A DNA stretch of 34,441 nucleotides, taken from the NCBI RefSeq assembly GCF_016278385.1, contig NZ_JADQBY010000025.1:1-34441 (forward strand), in the 5' to 3' direction. Shown here in pieces: positions 8,146 through 16,858 of the stretch (positions are counted from its first letter, which is position 1; each line of letters starts with the position of its first letter). The stretch comes from Methanolobus sp. (GTDB lineage Archaea > Halobacteriota > Methanosarcinia > Methanosarcinales > Methanosarcinaceae). The position numbers and the translations under genes are program-made. The notes under the pieces are model-generated. The model worked only from the letters and a program-made list of their open reading frames with translations, was not told the DNA's origin and ran no database searches.

Positions 8146-10182
8146 ATGAGATACAAAGACATTTCAATTGGGCGTAAATTGCTAATATTTACACTAATAG
8201 CTGCTATAATACCCGTTCTTCTTGTAGGCACATATGCCTATGAACAGGCAAGCAACAGCATTTCAGATGAGATACAAAATAAACTTGAAGAGCAGGTACA
8301 AATAGAGAATGATTACATTGGCTCAACATTATCTCTTGCACAGGACAAAGTAAATAGTGATCTAGGAGTTGCAAGGGCCACTTTTTATTCAAAAGGTACT
8401 CCGAAGATAGTTGACGAACAAATGGTACTTGGAGAAGATTATGTTATTAATAACAACTTTGAAATAGTTGATAACATCAAAAACATGGTTGGTGGAACAG
8501 CTACCGTATTCCAGGTACAAAACAAAGAGGCTGTAAGGATATCTACTAATGTAATAACTGACGACGGAACCAGAGCAGTTGGCACTACTGTATCCCAACC
8601 AGTATATGATGCAGTTGTCAATAAAGGGGAAACCTTCTATGGAAGAGCCTGGGTTGTTAACGCATGGTACATGACAGCATATGAACCCATTAAAGATAAT
8701 TCAGGAAATGTAATAGGTATTCTTTATGTTGGTGTTTTGGAAGAGCCCTTTATCAATCAAATAAAAGAGCACATGGAAAAGCTTGTTGTCGGCAAAACAG
8801 GATACTTATACATAATGGACACAGAAGGTAATCTGATATTGCATCCTAATAAAGAGGGTGAAAGTATCTATGAATATGATTTTGCAAAAGAAATGATTGA
8901 AAACAAAGAAGGTTACCTCTCATACGAATGGGAAGGGAGGGAAAAGGTAGTAGCTTATTCCTACTACGAACCCAGAGAATGGATTATAGCATCCGGGAGC
9001 TACCTCGACGAGTTCACAGAAGGAATCAGATCCATAAGAAACACATTGATCGCAGTGATACTTATCCTTATAGTAGCAGGTTTTTTTGCTGCAAGGAGAT
9101 TTTCAAAATCGATCACCGACCCTCTTGAAAATATGGTTACTGCTGCCAACAATATAGCACAAGGAGACCTGACAATAACTCTTCAAAGTAATTCAAGAGA
9201 CGAGATCGGGCAATTATCCTCTGCAATAGATATGATGGCAAAAAATCTTAATGAGCTTGTACTCGAAATTGAACAAAGCGTAATCAAGGTAACCGGGAAC
9301 TCAAGTAGTATGCTTTCATCATCAATAGAAATGGAATCGGTGAGCAACCAGATATCCAAGACAATTGGTGAAATAGCCAGTGGTGCTCAGGGACAATCAA
9401 TAAAAACTGAAGAAACATCACGTGCAATGGCAGATATGACATACAATGTCCAGGATATTGCTTCAAGTGCCCAGGTTGCTGCAGAAACTGCAACAAAGGC
9501 AAGCCAGCTCATACAGGAAGTGGGAATCCAATCAGAAACACTTCTTATTCAGATGGATGAAATACAAAATTCCGCAGTACAATCAGCAAATGTTATAAGG
9601 GAACTGGATGTTAAATCAAGAGAAATTAGTGAAATAGTAGAGCTTATCACAAATGTTGCAGACCAGACCAACCTGCTAGCACTCAATGCTGCAATAGAAG
9701 CAGCTAGGGCAGGTGAACATGGAAGAGGATTTGCAGTTGTTGCCGACGAAGTAAGAAAACTTGCTGAGAACTCAGGAAACGCTGCACAACAGATATCAAA
9801 GCTGATCCTTGAGATACAACAAAGGACAGAAGAAGCTGTTGTGACAGTAGAGAAGGGAACCGGAACCATTGCAGGTGGTGCAAAAGCACTTCAGGAAACA
9901 GTAGATGCTGTTAAAAAAATAGTAGAGGGTGGTGGAAAAGTTGCAGGTATGGCACAGGATATTGCTGCTGCCGCACAAGAGCAATCTGCATCGATCCAGG
10001 AAGTCACTGCATCCGTGGAAGAAATATCATCCATATCGGAGTCATCAGCTGCCGGAACACAGGAAGTATCTGCAGCTGTTGAAGAGCAGACATCATCCAT
10101 AACAGAGTTCACAGAATCAACAAGAGAATTGTCTGAACTTGCAGATGCACTGAAAGCAAAGCTGGATAAATTCAAATTTTAA
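8146..10182 (+). CDS. Methyl-accepting chemotaxis protein with Cache sensor
   Basis: A 678-residue membrane receptor that feeds the CheA/CheY pathway controlling the archaellum. Order: TM1 (about 11-31); a large extracytoplasmic sensor of Cache_3-Cache_2 type (about 32-297) whose two lobes include [18 protein letters not shown] and [21 protein letters not shown]2 (about 299-316); a HAMP linker ([20 protein letters not shown]); and the coiled-coil signalling domain. The hairpin tip (about 498-542) has the highly conserved [20 protein letters not shown]. Gln/Glu-rich helices on each side supply likely methylation sites. No chemoreceptor-specific C-terminal pentapeptide is present. ATG 8146 is preceded by GGTGAT and GAAGGG-like sequence. 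The ligand cannot be read from sequence; small organic acids or amines are typical for such sensors. A strong terminator follows the stop. Confidence 0.95.
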   Translation: MRYKDISIGRKLLIFTLIAAIIPVLLVGTYAYEQASNSISDEIQNKLEEQVQIENDYIGSTLSLAQDKVNSDLGVARATFYSKGTPKIVDEQMVLGEDYVINNNFEIVDNIKNMVGGTATVFQVQNKEAVRISTNVITDDGTRAVGTTVSQPVYDAVVNKGETFYGRAWVVNAWYMTAYEPIKDNSGNVIGILYVGVLEEPFINQIKEHMEKLVVGKTGYLYIMDTEGNLILHPNKEGESIYEYDFAKEMIENKEGYLSYEWEGREKVVAYSYYEPREWIIASGSYLDEFTEGIRSIRNTLIAVILILIVAGFFAARRFSKSITDPLENMVTAANNIAQGDLTITLQSNSRDEIGQLSSAIDMMAKNLNELVLEIEQSVIKVTGNSSSMLSSSIEMESVSNQISKTIGEIASGAQGQSIKTEETSRAMADMTYNVQDIASSAQVAAETATKASQLIQEVGIQSETLLIQMDEIQNSAVQSANVIRELDVKSREISEIVELITNVADQTNLLALNAAIEAARAGEHGRGFAVVADEVRKLAENSGNAAQQISKLILEIQQRTEEAVVTVEKGTGTIAGGAKALQETVDAVKKIVEGGGKVAGMAQDIAAAAQEQSASIQEVTASVEEISSISESSAAGTQEVSAAVEEQTSSITEFTESTRELSELADALKAKLDKFKF

Positions 10183-10230
10183 AGTGAATAAGGGGTTCAA
10201 TGAGCCCTCACTTTCATCTTCTTTTTTATT
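10181..10230 (+). terminator. Terminator between the chemoreceptor and the PsiE-like gene
   Basis: AAAGTGA (10181-10187) pairs with TCACTTT (10208-10214), with an inner GGG/CCC pairing, followed by a T-rich tract to 10230. It overlaps the receptor's stop codon and reaches the 3' end of the convergent gene. Confidence 0.6.
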
Positions 10231-10663
10231 CTTTCTCATAATCAAGTGTACACTTAAACTCCTTTTCAGAGCTACTTACTAGATAATAAGCTGCTGCAAG
10301 TGCAATAATGAGCACACCCAGACCCATAAGGAAAAAAGGATCTGTATTCTTGATGTCGATTATCATTACTTTTCGGACAATGGCCGTGACACCTACAAGA
10401 ATGATGACATCCACATTCATTGATGATTCCACGATTATCATCTTAACGGTCTCCAGCAATTCTATACCTATGATAACAAGGAAGAACAGGCCGAATACAT
10501 CCAGTATTTGGTCCACACCGATCAAAAAAACGGGAGGATTCAGCATATCTCTAATAACTATCCATCCAATCTCCAGTGTCGCACTGAGAATAACAAGTGC
10601 CATCATCACAATTACTGCTTTTATGATAATAGTCTGAAAAAGGTTTATGTATTTAATTATCAC
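10226..10663 (-). CDS. PsiE-like (phosphate-starvation-inducible E family) membrane protein
   Basis: About 145 residues with four hydrophobic helices, e.g. FFLVIIGIELLETVKMI and LGVLIIALAAAYYLV. The conserved GIELLETVK segment and the HVDVIILVG-like stretch (here NVDVIILVGVTAIVRKVMI) are typical of the PsiE family. PsiE is named for phosphate-starvation induction in E. coli; its molecular role is unknown and need not relate to phosphate here. Two GTG codons at 10675 and 10672 form part of GGTGAG, which looks like the ribosome binding site for the GTG at 10663, so I chose the latter. Starting at 10675 would add four residues. The short C-terminal tail is acidic (SSSEKEFKCTLDYEKE). Confidence 0.75.
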   Translation of the reverse strand: MIIKYINLFQTIIIKAVIVMMALVILSATLEIGWIVIRDMLNPPVFLIGVDQILDVFGLFFLVIIGIELLETVKMIIVESSMNVDVIILVGVTAIVRKVMIIDIKNTDPFFLMGLGVLIIALAAAYYLVSSSEKEFKCTLDYEKE

Positions 10664-10930
10664 ACTGCTCACCACTGGAAGTCCATATATTTAAAATATC
10701 AATATAATAAAATAACACAGAAACATCATTCAGTTTAGTAAGACCTGGGTTAAGTACTTTATTCTTTTAATCCAAATAATTATTGCTACATATAGAAAAA
10801 ATATAGAATCCAGGAAACTTGTACACATATTATTAATACTGCAAATCAGACCTTTATTAGAAAAGATTACTGCTGATTTTAATAGATAAGAAATTGTTGC
10901 AGCTTTGTGTTCTGTTGAAGAAGTGTACCC

Positions 10931-11914
10931 CTATTTTTTGAAAAGCCATAAACCATACATAGACGGTTTTTTCAGTGTATTACCCCTGCCAATTACATAC
11001 AAATATAAACTTGAGCTTTTCAGTGGCAAAATACCTGAGGTTCCCGGTTCAATTAAAAGAATGAATGCACCAAGTACTATGAAAAAGCATCCCTGAATAG
11101 TATTCATAAATATTGGCTCATGGAGAAACAGGAAGCCAAAAACAATACCACTTACGGGTTCAAGTAATGCAAGTACACTTACAGTCTGAGCCCTTATTTT
11201 AGCAGCACTGTTAAGATAGAGGACTGAAGCAAAAGCCGTTGTTATAAGTCCGAAGAGAATAAGGGTGTGCAGGTTCATGAAAAGTACATCTGCAGGAATC
11301 ATACTTCCAAAAGGTAGCAATATAAGCAGACTGATAAAAGTCGACCAGAACAACTGGGTGAAGCCTGAGTATTCATCTTTGAGATAACTTACTGTCATTA
11401 TTGTGCCACTGTAAGAAATACCTGAGAGGATACCCATAATAATACCAATGAGAAAACGACCATCATATCCGGCTGCAGTGCTGCCAGGAAGTATAATCAT
11501 AAGTATTCCGGTTATTGATATTGACAATGAGAGCATACCGCGCTTTGTAATCTTCTCTTTTAAAAAAAGGGGAGATAACAGAGTAACATATACAGGTGCA
11601 GTGTAAAGAAGCAGGACAGCAATAGAAATACCTGCATATTGGATAGAACTGAAGTAAGTATAAAGCGTTAAAACGTTAAAGATTGCAATTAAAAGAATAA
11701 AGCGCTTTTTCTTGTTCAAATGCAGAATATTAAACTTCTTAAATACAATACAATAGGCAAACAGCATTGAGAATCCAAAAATAAGCCTGTAGAATATAAT
11801 AGAAGCTATTTGCATATCATAAATATGTTTAATAAAGATTCCACTGGCTCCAAAGATAGTACATGATATTATAAGCTCAATATAAGAGTATTTACTGCTT
11901 TTAGTAGATATCAT
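10931..11914 (-). CDS. EamA-family (DMT superfamily) transporter
   Basis: A 327-residue integral membrane protein with about ten helices in two EamA repeats. Repeat one holds TIFGASGIFIKHIYD and ends near YTAPVYVTLLSPLFLKEK; repeat two ends with LALLEPVSGIVFGFLFLHE, the conserved EPV-x(6)-LxE region of the family. Members export amino acids, nucleotides or other small metabolites; the substrate here is unknown. A 35-residue tail after the last helix (ending KKPSMYGLWLFKK) is longer than usual. The stop is TAG, rare in this window, and the same frame then stays open for 66 codons to TGA (10730-10732). In a lineage that uses UAG for pyrrolysine, that extension deserves a check, but the transporter fold is complete without it. 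Confidence 0.88.
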   Translation of the reverse strand: MISTKSSKYSYIELIISCTIFGASGIFIKHIYDMQIASIIFYRLIFGFSMLFAYCIVFKKFNILHLNKKKRFILLIAIFNVLTLYTYFSSIQYAGISIAVLLLYTAPVYVTLLSPLFLKEKITKRGMLSLSISITGILMIILPGSTAAGYDGRFLIGIIMGILSGISYSGTIMTVSYLKDEYSGFTQLFWSTFISLLILLPFGSMIPADVLFMNLHTLILFGLITTAFASVLYLNSAAKIRAQTVSVLALLEPVSGIVFGFLFLHEPIFMNTIQGCFFIVLGAFILLIEPGTSGILPLKSSSLYLYVIGRGNTLKKPSMYGLWLFKK

Positions 11915-12060
11915 CTTGGCTTTGCAGAAATAACCCTATATTATATAAAGAAATCTTAAATAAACAATCATGAAGATATATAACAGCAAAATAAGTTGAA
12001 ATGGACTACCCAGATAATAAATAAAAAGAATTAATTAAACAATACAAAAAAAGCCACCAA

Positions 12061-12912
12061 TCACCCTAATTCAAAACTCGTTACACCAAAAATATTGTTA
12101 ATCGGAAGCTTGGGAGCTTCTTTTGTATACATACGTCCGGTTTCAAAAACTCTGGACATGCCATGTGCATTTGCAATGGCCAATGCCTGCCTGTTGGGTT
12201 CAGGAACATCAAAAAATACAGGTGTTTCGCCGACCGAGGATAGGAGACCATTGAATATATCTTCAGCGATTTCAGGATTTGAAGCAAATAACGGACCTAT
12301 TTTAGAACCTGTGAAACATGACCTTATGACACCATACCCAAGAATTGAATCTGAATCGTCAAGTTTTACAAATGAATTACATTCTTTCTGGGAAAGCCAT
12401 GAACGCAGGAAATTCTCACGGCGGGATGGGAAATGCAAACTGTCATAATCAATCAGAGCATCAAAAGGAACTTCTGAAAACGAAACTAGCCCATCAGGCT
12501 CTTTTCCTCCTCCGATGCCTTCAAACCTTATGTTGCGGTAAACAAAAGTAAAACCAGACCTTTGCTGATACTTCTCCTGCATTTCCACCACCCCATCAGC
12601 ACCAATATTCCTGTTGCCTGCATAAGACAGGACTTCAGCAAAAAGTCTGCTTCCATATCCTTCATTTCTGTACTCAGGTTTTACAATATAAAAGCCAGCG
12701 AAAGCAAATCTGTCATCATAAATGATATTTGACATGCAACATATAGGCTCACCTTCAAGCTCGCCCATAAAGAAACCGAAAGGATCTGCAGCGTAAAAAC
12801 ACTCTGCATCATTTATACCAGGATTCCAGCCTTCAGTTTCTGCCCACTTGATAGCAATATCGACATCTGAACGCGTCATGGTACGAATATAGAAATCCCT
12901 GTTTTCACTCAT
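12061..12912 (-). CDS. GNAT-family N-acetyltransferase with two GNAT-like domains
   Basis: A 283-residue soluble protein. The N-terminal GNAT domain has the acetyl-CoA pyrophosphate loop R82-x-x-G85-x-G87 in VKPEYRNEGYGSRLF. It is followed by GFTFVYRNIRFEG, and then a second, degenerate GNAT-like domain (about 150-280; Acetyltransf_18 type, as in Bacillus YitH/YitI-like proteins) containing VPFDALIDYDSLHFPSRR and ETGRMYTKEAP. The ATG at 12912 is preceded by AGGTGTT with good spacing. The acceptor substrate is unknown. It is transcribed singly; the stop TGA is followed on the minus strand by a run of T that could end transcription. Family assignment is firm, function open. Confidence 0.87.
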   Translation of the reverse strand: MSENRDFYIRTMTRSDVDIAIKWAETEGWNPGINDAECFYAADPFGFFMGELEGEPICCMSNIIYDDRFAFAGFYIVKPEYRNEGYGSRLFAEVLSYAGNRNIGADGVVEMQEKYQQRSGFTFVYRNIRFEGIGGGKEPDGLVSFSEVPFDALIDYDSLHFPSRRENFLRSWLSQKECNSFVKLDDSDSILGYGVIRSCFTGSKIGPLFASNPEIAEDIFNGLLSSVGETPVFFDVPEPNRQALAIANAHGMSRVFETGRMYTKEAPKLPINNIFGVTSFELG

Positions 12913-13084
12913 CGAGTAACACCTACATAATTAATATAAAAATAGTTACAGATAAATTTTAGCTGGAAATATACTAAATTGTAAGATATAACACTCGTGA
13001 ATATAACAATGATAATATAATAAGAATTAGCTATGACCGCTACAAACTAAACCAGATTAACTGCAAAAACTGAAAAATAATTTA

Positions 13085-13190
13085 TTGCCAATAACCCCAT
13101 TGGCAACAATGTTGACAATAACTCCTAAGTTATTCCACCACCCAGGAATAACACTCCGAATACGCTCATACTCCACTGCCTACTTAGGCA
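13085..13190. repeat. Cluster of inverted repeats in a gene-poor stretch
   Basis: Four inverted repeats lie nearly end to end: TTGCCAAT/ATTGGCAA (13085-13106), AATAAC/GTTATT (13117-13134), GTTATTCC/GGAATAAC (13129-13152) and TGCCTA/TAGGCA (13177-13190). The second and third share GTTATT, so they cannot form together. A 13-bp direct repeat CTCATACTCCACT follows at 13165-13177 and 13214-13226. The whole span 12913-13528 (616 bp) holds no gene I can defend. Two overlapping frames (minus 13211-13432, plus 13251-13487) resemble nothing I know. A TATA-like CTATATAAATATAT lies at about 13432-13445. Confidence 0.7.
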
Positions 13191-13528
13191 CTTTTAACCC
13201 CATTCCCAAATCACTCATACTCCACTATTTTACCCGAAGGAAGGAAATGCATGCATTTTCGTTTTTCAGATGCAGAGGGGAGAGCATCATACACGCATTT
13301 CCGTGCAATCCAATTCCGTTTTTTAACCGGGGAGAGTTGGGATGAATACCAAATCGTACCACCGAATGGTATATTTCGTTGTGACATTTGCTGCTTAGCA
13401 GTTCTTGCCACAATTAATACTACATTATCCAACTATATAAATATATCTACACTACGATATATAATGAGCATGATGATGATGAGGTGACTTTTAGCGCAAG
13501 AAACACCATCAATAAGTGACAAAGAAAA

Positions 13529-13768
13529 TTATTCAGAGCAGAAGTATTTCCCTGTAAGAGCAAATTTCTCATGAATTAAGCATTCTGAACACATACATCC
13601 TTTCTTCACGGCCCCAGGATATGCACCTTTAGAACAGAACATGAAAGTTCCGGTTTCTGGATAAGAAGGGCATTTAGGACAATTGCAACCTTTGGAATGA
13701 TGATATGACGTGCATATCCCAAAATACTTACCACGATTTTCTGATAAACACGACTTCTCTTCTGTCAG
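13529..13768 (-). CDS. Small Cys-rich protein, DUF2769-like
   Basis: A 79-codon frame that conventional start rules miss. It has two cysteine blocks, GCNCPKCPSYPETG and GCMCSECLIHEKFA, each CxCxxC, plus FCSKGAYPG between them and a terminal YFCSE. This pattern (paired CxCPxCP-type knuckles around a (C)xxGK/GA segment) is the DUF2769 family of methanogens, probably metal-binding, with no known function. No ATG, GTG or TTG precedes the first block after the upstream TGA. The best start is CTG at 13766-13768, 5 nt behind GAGGTG. The stop is TAA. It lies downstream of thrC on the same strand, 47 bp past its stop. Loss of a former ATG is the alternative. Confidence 0.6.
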   Translation of the reverse strand: MTEEKSCLSENRGKYFGICTSYHHSKGCNCPKCPSYPETGTFMFCSKGAYPGAVKKGCMCSECLIHEKFALTGKYFCSE

Positions 13769-13815
13769 AAAAACACCTCAAGACTTTAGATAATCAGAAA
13801 CTAAAGAAGAAAAAC

Positions 13816-15159
13816 TCAATCGAGCTTTTCCTGCAGGTATTTCTTAAAATCAGGGTAATCTGTGCCAAGATAATCCATGTATTCTTCCTTTGCCTCGATC
13901 TCTTTAAGGCTCTGTGGAAGCTCAGGCTCAACTCCGGTCTCAGCTTTCACATGCTCAGGGAACTTTGCAGGGTCTGCTGTTTCCAGCGTTACTGCAAGAG
14001 TATTGTCACCAGTCTTTGCCCTGAAGTCCAGAAGTCCCTTGATTCCGACTGCGCCATGTGGTTCAATAAGGATGCCATATTTTTCATAGATCTCTTTGAT
14101 GGTTGCCTTGGTTTCGGCATCAGATACAGAACCTGAGTGGATATCACTTCTGAGCTTTTCCATATCAGGCTCTTTGCTGATATGACCAGTCTCGTCCATG
14201 ACACCACCATAGACAGCGATAAGTCTTGCAATATTGCTTGGGTGTCCCACATTCATAGCATTGGAGAGACAATTCTTTGAAGGAACTATCTTCTCGTATC
14301 CTCCTGTACTCAGGAAGGTTGGCACCTCATCATTCTCATTGACCGATGCAATTATCTTTTTCACAGGGATACCCATGGTCCTTGCCAGAACACAGCCCAT
14401 CATGTTACCGAAGTTACCGGATGGGATGGAGAATATGATGCCCTCAGGATAGTTCCGAAGCTTTGCGTAAGAGTAGATATAATAGATGGATTGTGGAACC
14501 AGACGACCGATGTTAATGGAGTTTGCTGATGAGAGGTTCATACGCTTGAGATCCTCATCTGCAAATGCCTGCTTTACCATTGCCTGGCAATCATCGAATT
14601 TACCATCTACTGAGATGGCGGTGATGTTCTTGCCCAGGGTTGTCATCTGCTTGCGCTGGCGGTCGGATACCTCATCTGTAGGGAAGAGCACGATGACCTT
14701 GATGTTATCAAGACCGTAGAAAGCATCTGCAACAGCACTACCAGTGTCACCGGATGTGGCTGTGAGAATTGTCAGGCTCCGGTTCTCCTTGCTAAGATAG
14801 TACTGCATGAGCCTTGCCATCATGCGGGCTGCGAAGTCCTTGAAGGATGCAGTTGGTCCCCTGTCAAGTCTCATGATGTAGGTCTGCTCGTCCACTTTCT
14901 CAAGAGGGACGTCATAGTTGTAAGCGTCATAGGTGAGGGCTTTCAGTGACTTGTCATCGACCTCGCCCTCAAGTACCTTGCTCAGTACCCTGTAAGCTAC
15001 CTCAGGATACGGTGCATCTTTGAAGGAATCGATCTCCTCCTTTGTAAATGTCGGAAGGCTACGTGGCATGTAAAGCCCCCTGTCCGGTGCAAGTCCGGTG
15101 ATAAGGGCTTCCTCAAAGCTCACTTCCGGCGCATTTAGATTTGTGCTGTAGAGTTTCAT
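13816..15159 (-). CDS. thrC: Threonine synthase
   Basis: PLP enzyme converting O-phosphohomoserine to threonine. At 447 residues it belongs to the longer, E. coli/yeast-like ThrC class rather than the short archaeal class, shown by the N-terminus KLYSTNLNAPEVSFEEALITG followed by DRGLYMP. The Schiff-base lysine is K107 in GPTASFKDFAARMM; the phosphate-binding segment is TSGDTGSAVADAFYG; SIPSGNFGNMMG is a further cofactor-contact loop. ATG 15159 has little ribosome-binding complementarity (ATTACA upstream), so the transcript may be leaderless. It is transcribed alone, ends with TGA, and is followed by the small Cys-rich gene. Confidence 0.95.
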   Translation of the reverse strand: MKLYSTNLNAPEVSFEEALITGLAPDRGLYMPRSLPTFTKEEIDSFKDAPYPEVAYRVLSKVLEGEVDDKSLKALTYDAYNYDVPLEKVDEQTYIMRLDRGPTASFKDFAARMMARLMQYYLSKENRSLTILTATSGDTGSAVADAFYGLDNIKVIVLFPTDEVSDRQRKQMTTLGKNITAISVDGKFDDCQAMVKQAFADEDLKRMNLSSANSINIGRLVPQSIYYIYSYAKLRNYPEGIIFSIPSGNFGNMMGCVLARTMGIPVKKIIASVNENDEVPTFLSTGGYEKIVPSKNCLSNAMNVGHPSNIARLIAVYGGVMDETGHISKEPDMEKLRSDIHSGSVSDAETKATIKEIYEKYGILIEPHGAVGIKGLLDFRAKTGDNTLAVTLETADPAKFPEHVKAETGVEPELPQSLKEIEAKEEYMDYLGTDYPDFKKYLQEKLD

Positions 15160-15341
15160 TGTAATCAGGAATTTAAGTTGATATGGATTAGTATAATAGA
15201 TAGATAATGACCTTTAAAGGATAAATAAGTATGAATAACTTGCTATTCACATAAAGCAACTACTCATGTAGGCTTATCACTTACATATTTAAATAATATG
15301 CAACAGTGAGACATTCTTAAGAATTCAAAGGTTGAGAGAAA

Positions 15342-16157
15342 GTGAAGAAACTTGGCAGGAGATTAAAGACAATCACATTACTAATAGCTGCACTGATGAT
15401 TATTTCCATTGTATCGATAGTGATATATGTGGAGAGTGGCAGCCAGAACGAAGAGTCATACATGAGCAGCTACAACTATGATATTTCCATTGAAGCCAAC
15501 GGACCTCTGGATAATGTAATGCTGTATGTCCCACTGCCAACCTTTGAGAATAAATCGATTGTTGGAGAGAACATGATTTCCAGAGATTTCTATAATAAAG
15601 CTCCTGAATGGAACTTCAGCATTGTGGAAACCGAACATGGAAACATGCTATCGATAACTAACGACAAGATAATTCCAAGGTATCAATCGCTACCAATTGC
15701 TATAGAAGAAGATGAAGATTCAGAGAACGAAGTTTCTGTAGCTACAGAATCACATGAATACTCAGAGGAAACACCCGTGATCTGGCCTGTTGATTTTTCT
15801 ATTATGACAAAGGTGAACCAGAGCATTGACACAAAAGATCCTGTAGACAATGCCTTGGTCCTGCTCCCAAAATACAAGCTCAGCAGCTCAGAACCACCGT
15901 ACGACATACCAACTCCTGACTACATCGAACCCGAATACTATGAGTACGAAAGCAGGATATTCGCACAATACAACTCCTCGAACCAGACCAGTGTTTATAT
16001 CCGCGTTGAGGTGAACGGTGCAAATGAATGGTGGGTCGGTGGATGGAGATCAAACTCTTTCCAGGACAGAATCATCATCCGGATGAACGGACCACAGGAC
16101 GGCTGGAGAACAGCAGAGGGAAGTATGGTTACTGGCGATGGGATCTATGATGACTAA
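15342..16157 (+). CDS. Membrane-anchored extracytoplasmic protein of unknown function
   Basis: 271 residues starting at GTG 15342. Residues about 10-30 form one hydrophobic helix (TITLLIAALMIISIVSIVIYV) after a basic KKLGRRLK, giving a signal anchor with the remainder outside. The outer part is acidic and Asn/Ser/Tyr-rich (EEDEDSENEVSVATE; PEYYEYESR), beta-strand-like, with NDYDISIEANGPLDN-type and WWVGGWRSNSFQDRIII segments. NxS/T sequons (e.g. NKS, NQS, NSS, NQT) would allow N-glycosylation as on methanogen S-layers. I do not recognise the family; similar paralogues occur in Methanosarcinales from memory. It stands alone and has its own terminator overlapping the stop. Confidence 0.7.
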   Translation: MKKLGRRLKTITLLIAALMIISIVSIVIYVESGSQNEESYMSSYNYDISIEANGPLDNVMLYVPLPTFENKSIVGENMISRDFYNKAPEWNFSIVETEHGNMLSITNDKIIPRYQSLPIAIEEDEDSENEVSVATESHEYSEETPVIWPVDFSIMTKVNQSIDTKDPVDNALVLLPKYKLSSSEPPYDIPTPDYIEPEYYEYESRIFAQYNSSNQTSVYIRVEVNGANEWWVGGWRSNSFQDRIIIRMNGPQDGWRTAEGSMVTGDGIYDD

Positions 16158-16201
16158 GGCAATGGTAAATTGACCTGCCTTAGCCATATTATCTATTTTT
16201 T
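16154..16201 (+). terminator. Terminator overlapping the stop of the extracytoplasmic protein gene
   Basis: CTAAGGCA (16154-16161, containing the TAA stop) pairs perfectly with TGCCTTAG (16176-16183) around a 14-nt loop. A T-rich tract (CTATTTTTTG) follows. Confidence 0.6.
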
Positions 16202-16216
16202 GATCGTGCTTTAGCT

Positions 16217-16795
16217 TTATTCCGCATTTATCTTCTTCAGCAACCATGCAATGTTTGATGCAAGATTAGCCATGGTCTGCATGCCTTCAGCATCCTCATT
16301 GACATCCCCCGGATTTAAACCAATACCAAGGTTCCAGTAAGAGGAACCCACAGTTACCATGTTGGTTATCCCAAAGAGATGATTGATAGAATCATAAGCA
16401 TGTACTGCACCAGCTCTGCGAACTGCAATTACAGCAGCACCGGCTTTCCTCGAAAAGAATCCACCGTTTGCAATAGATACGAACCCTGCACGATCAATAA
16501 GTGCCTTGGTCTCTGTGTTGACATCAGCGAAGTAGGTTGGAGAACCTATGACAATACCATCGGCATCCTTCATCTTTGCGATACACTCATTGATGGCATC
16601 ATCATCAAAAACGCATTTATCGTTCTTATTCTCGAAACATTTCATGCATGCAGTGCATCCATGGACCTTCTTCCCACCAATGTTGATGGTCTCGGTCTCG
16701 ATACCTTCAGCTTCGAGTTTGCTGGTGAGTTCTTTCAGGAGGGCGGCTGTGTTTCCTTCTTTACGTGGACTTCCGTTTATTGCGATGACTTTCAT
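16217..16795 (-). CDS. Iron-sulfur flavoprotein / NAD(P)H-dependent FMN reductase family
   Basis: A 192-residue flavodoxin-like protein. The FMN phosphate loop is NGSPRKEGNTA (7-17), and SPTYFADVNTETKALIDRAG is the second flavin-contacting region. The compact cysteine set C47, C50, C53 and C61 (GCTACMKCFENKNDKC) matches the unusual motif that binds one [4Fe-4S] cluster in Methanosarcina iron-sulfur flavoprotein (Isf). Isf takes electrons from ferredoxin and can reduce O2 and H2O2. ATG 16795 is preceded by GAGG. Soluble, monocistronic, with TAA stop. Isf identity rests on the motif; a general multimeric flavodoxin WrbA-like reductase is the fallback. Confidence 0.88.
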   Translation of the reverse strand: MKVIAINGSPRKEGNTAALLKELTSKLEAEGIETETINIGGKKVHGCTACMKCFENKNDKCVFDDDAINECIAKMKDADGIVIGSPTYFADVNTETKALIDRAGFVSIANGGFFSRKAGAAVIAVRRAGAVHAYDSINHLFGITNMVTVGSSYWNLGIGLNPGDVNEDAEGMQTMANLASNIAWLLKKINAE

Positions 16796-16858
16796 GGTGG
16801 TTTCCTCATTTAAAGAGACTTATATTGAGTCTACCTTGATAAGAACATTGATAAAATG

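Noticed and set aside
10733-10930. Annotating the EamA protein as extended through TAG
   Set aside because: The transporter is already complete and the open tail has no recognised domain; kept only as a finding.
13211-13487. Two overlapping ORFs (minus 13211-13432 and plus 13251-13487) as genes
   Set aside because: No ribosome binding sites, no recognisable motifs, they overlap each other on opposite strands, and codon use is unlike that of neighbours.
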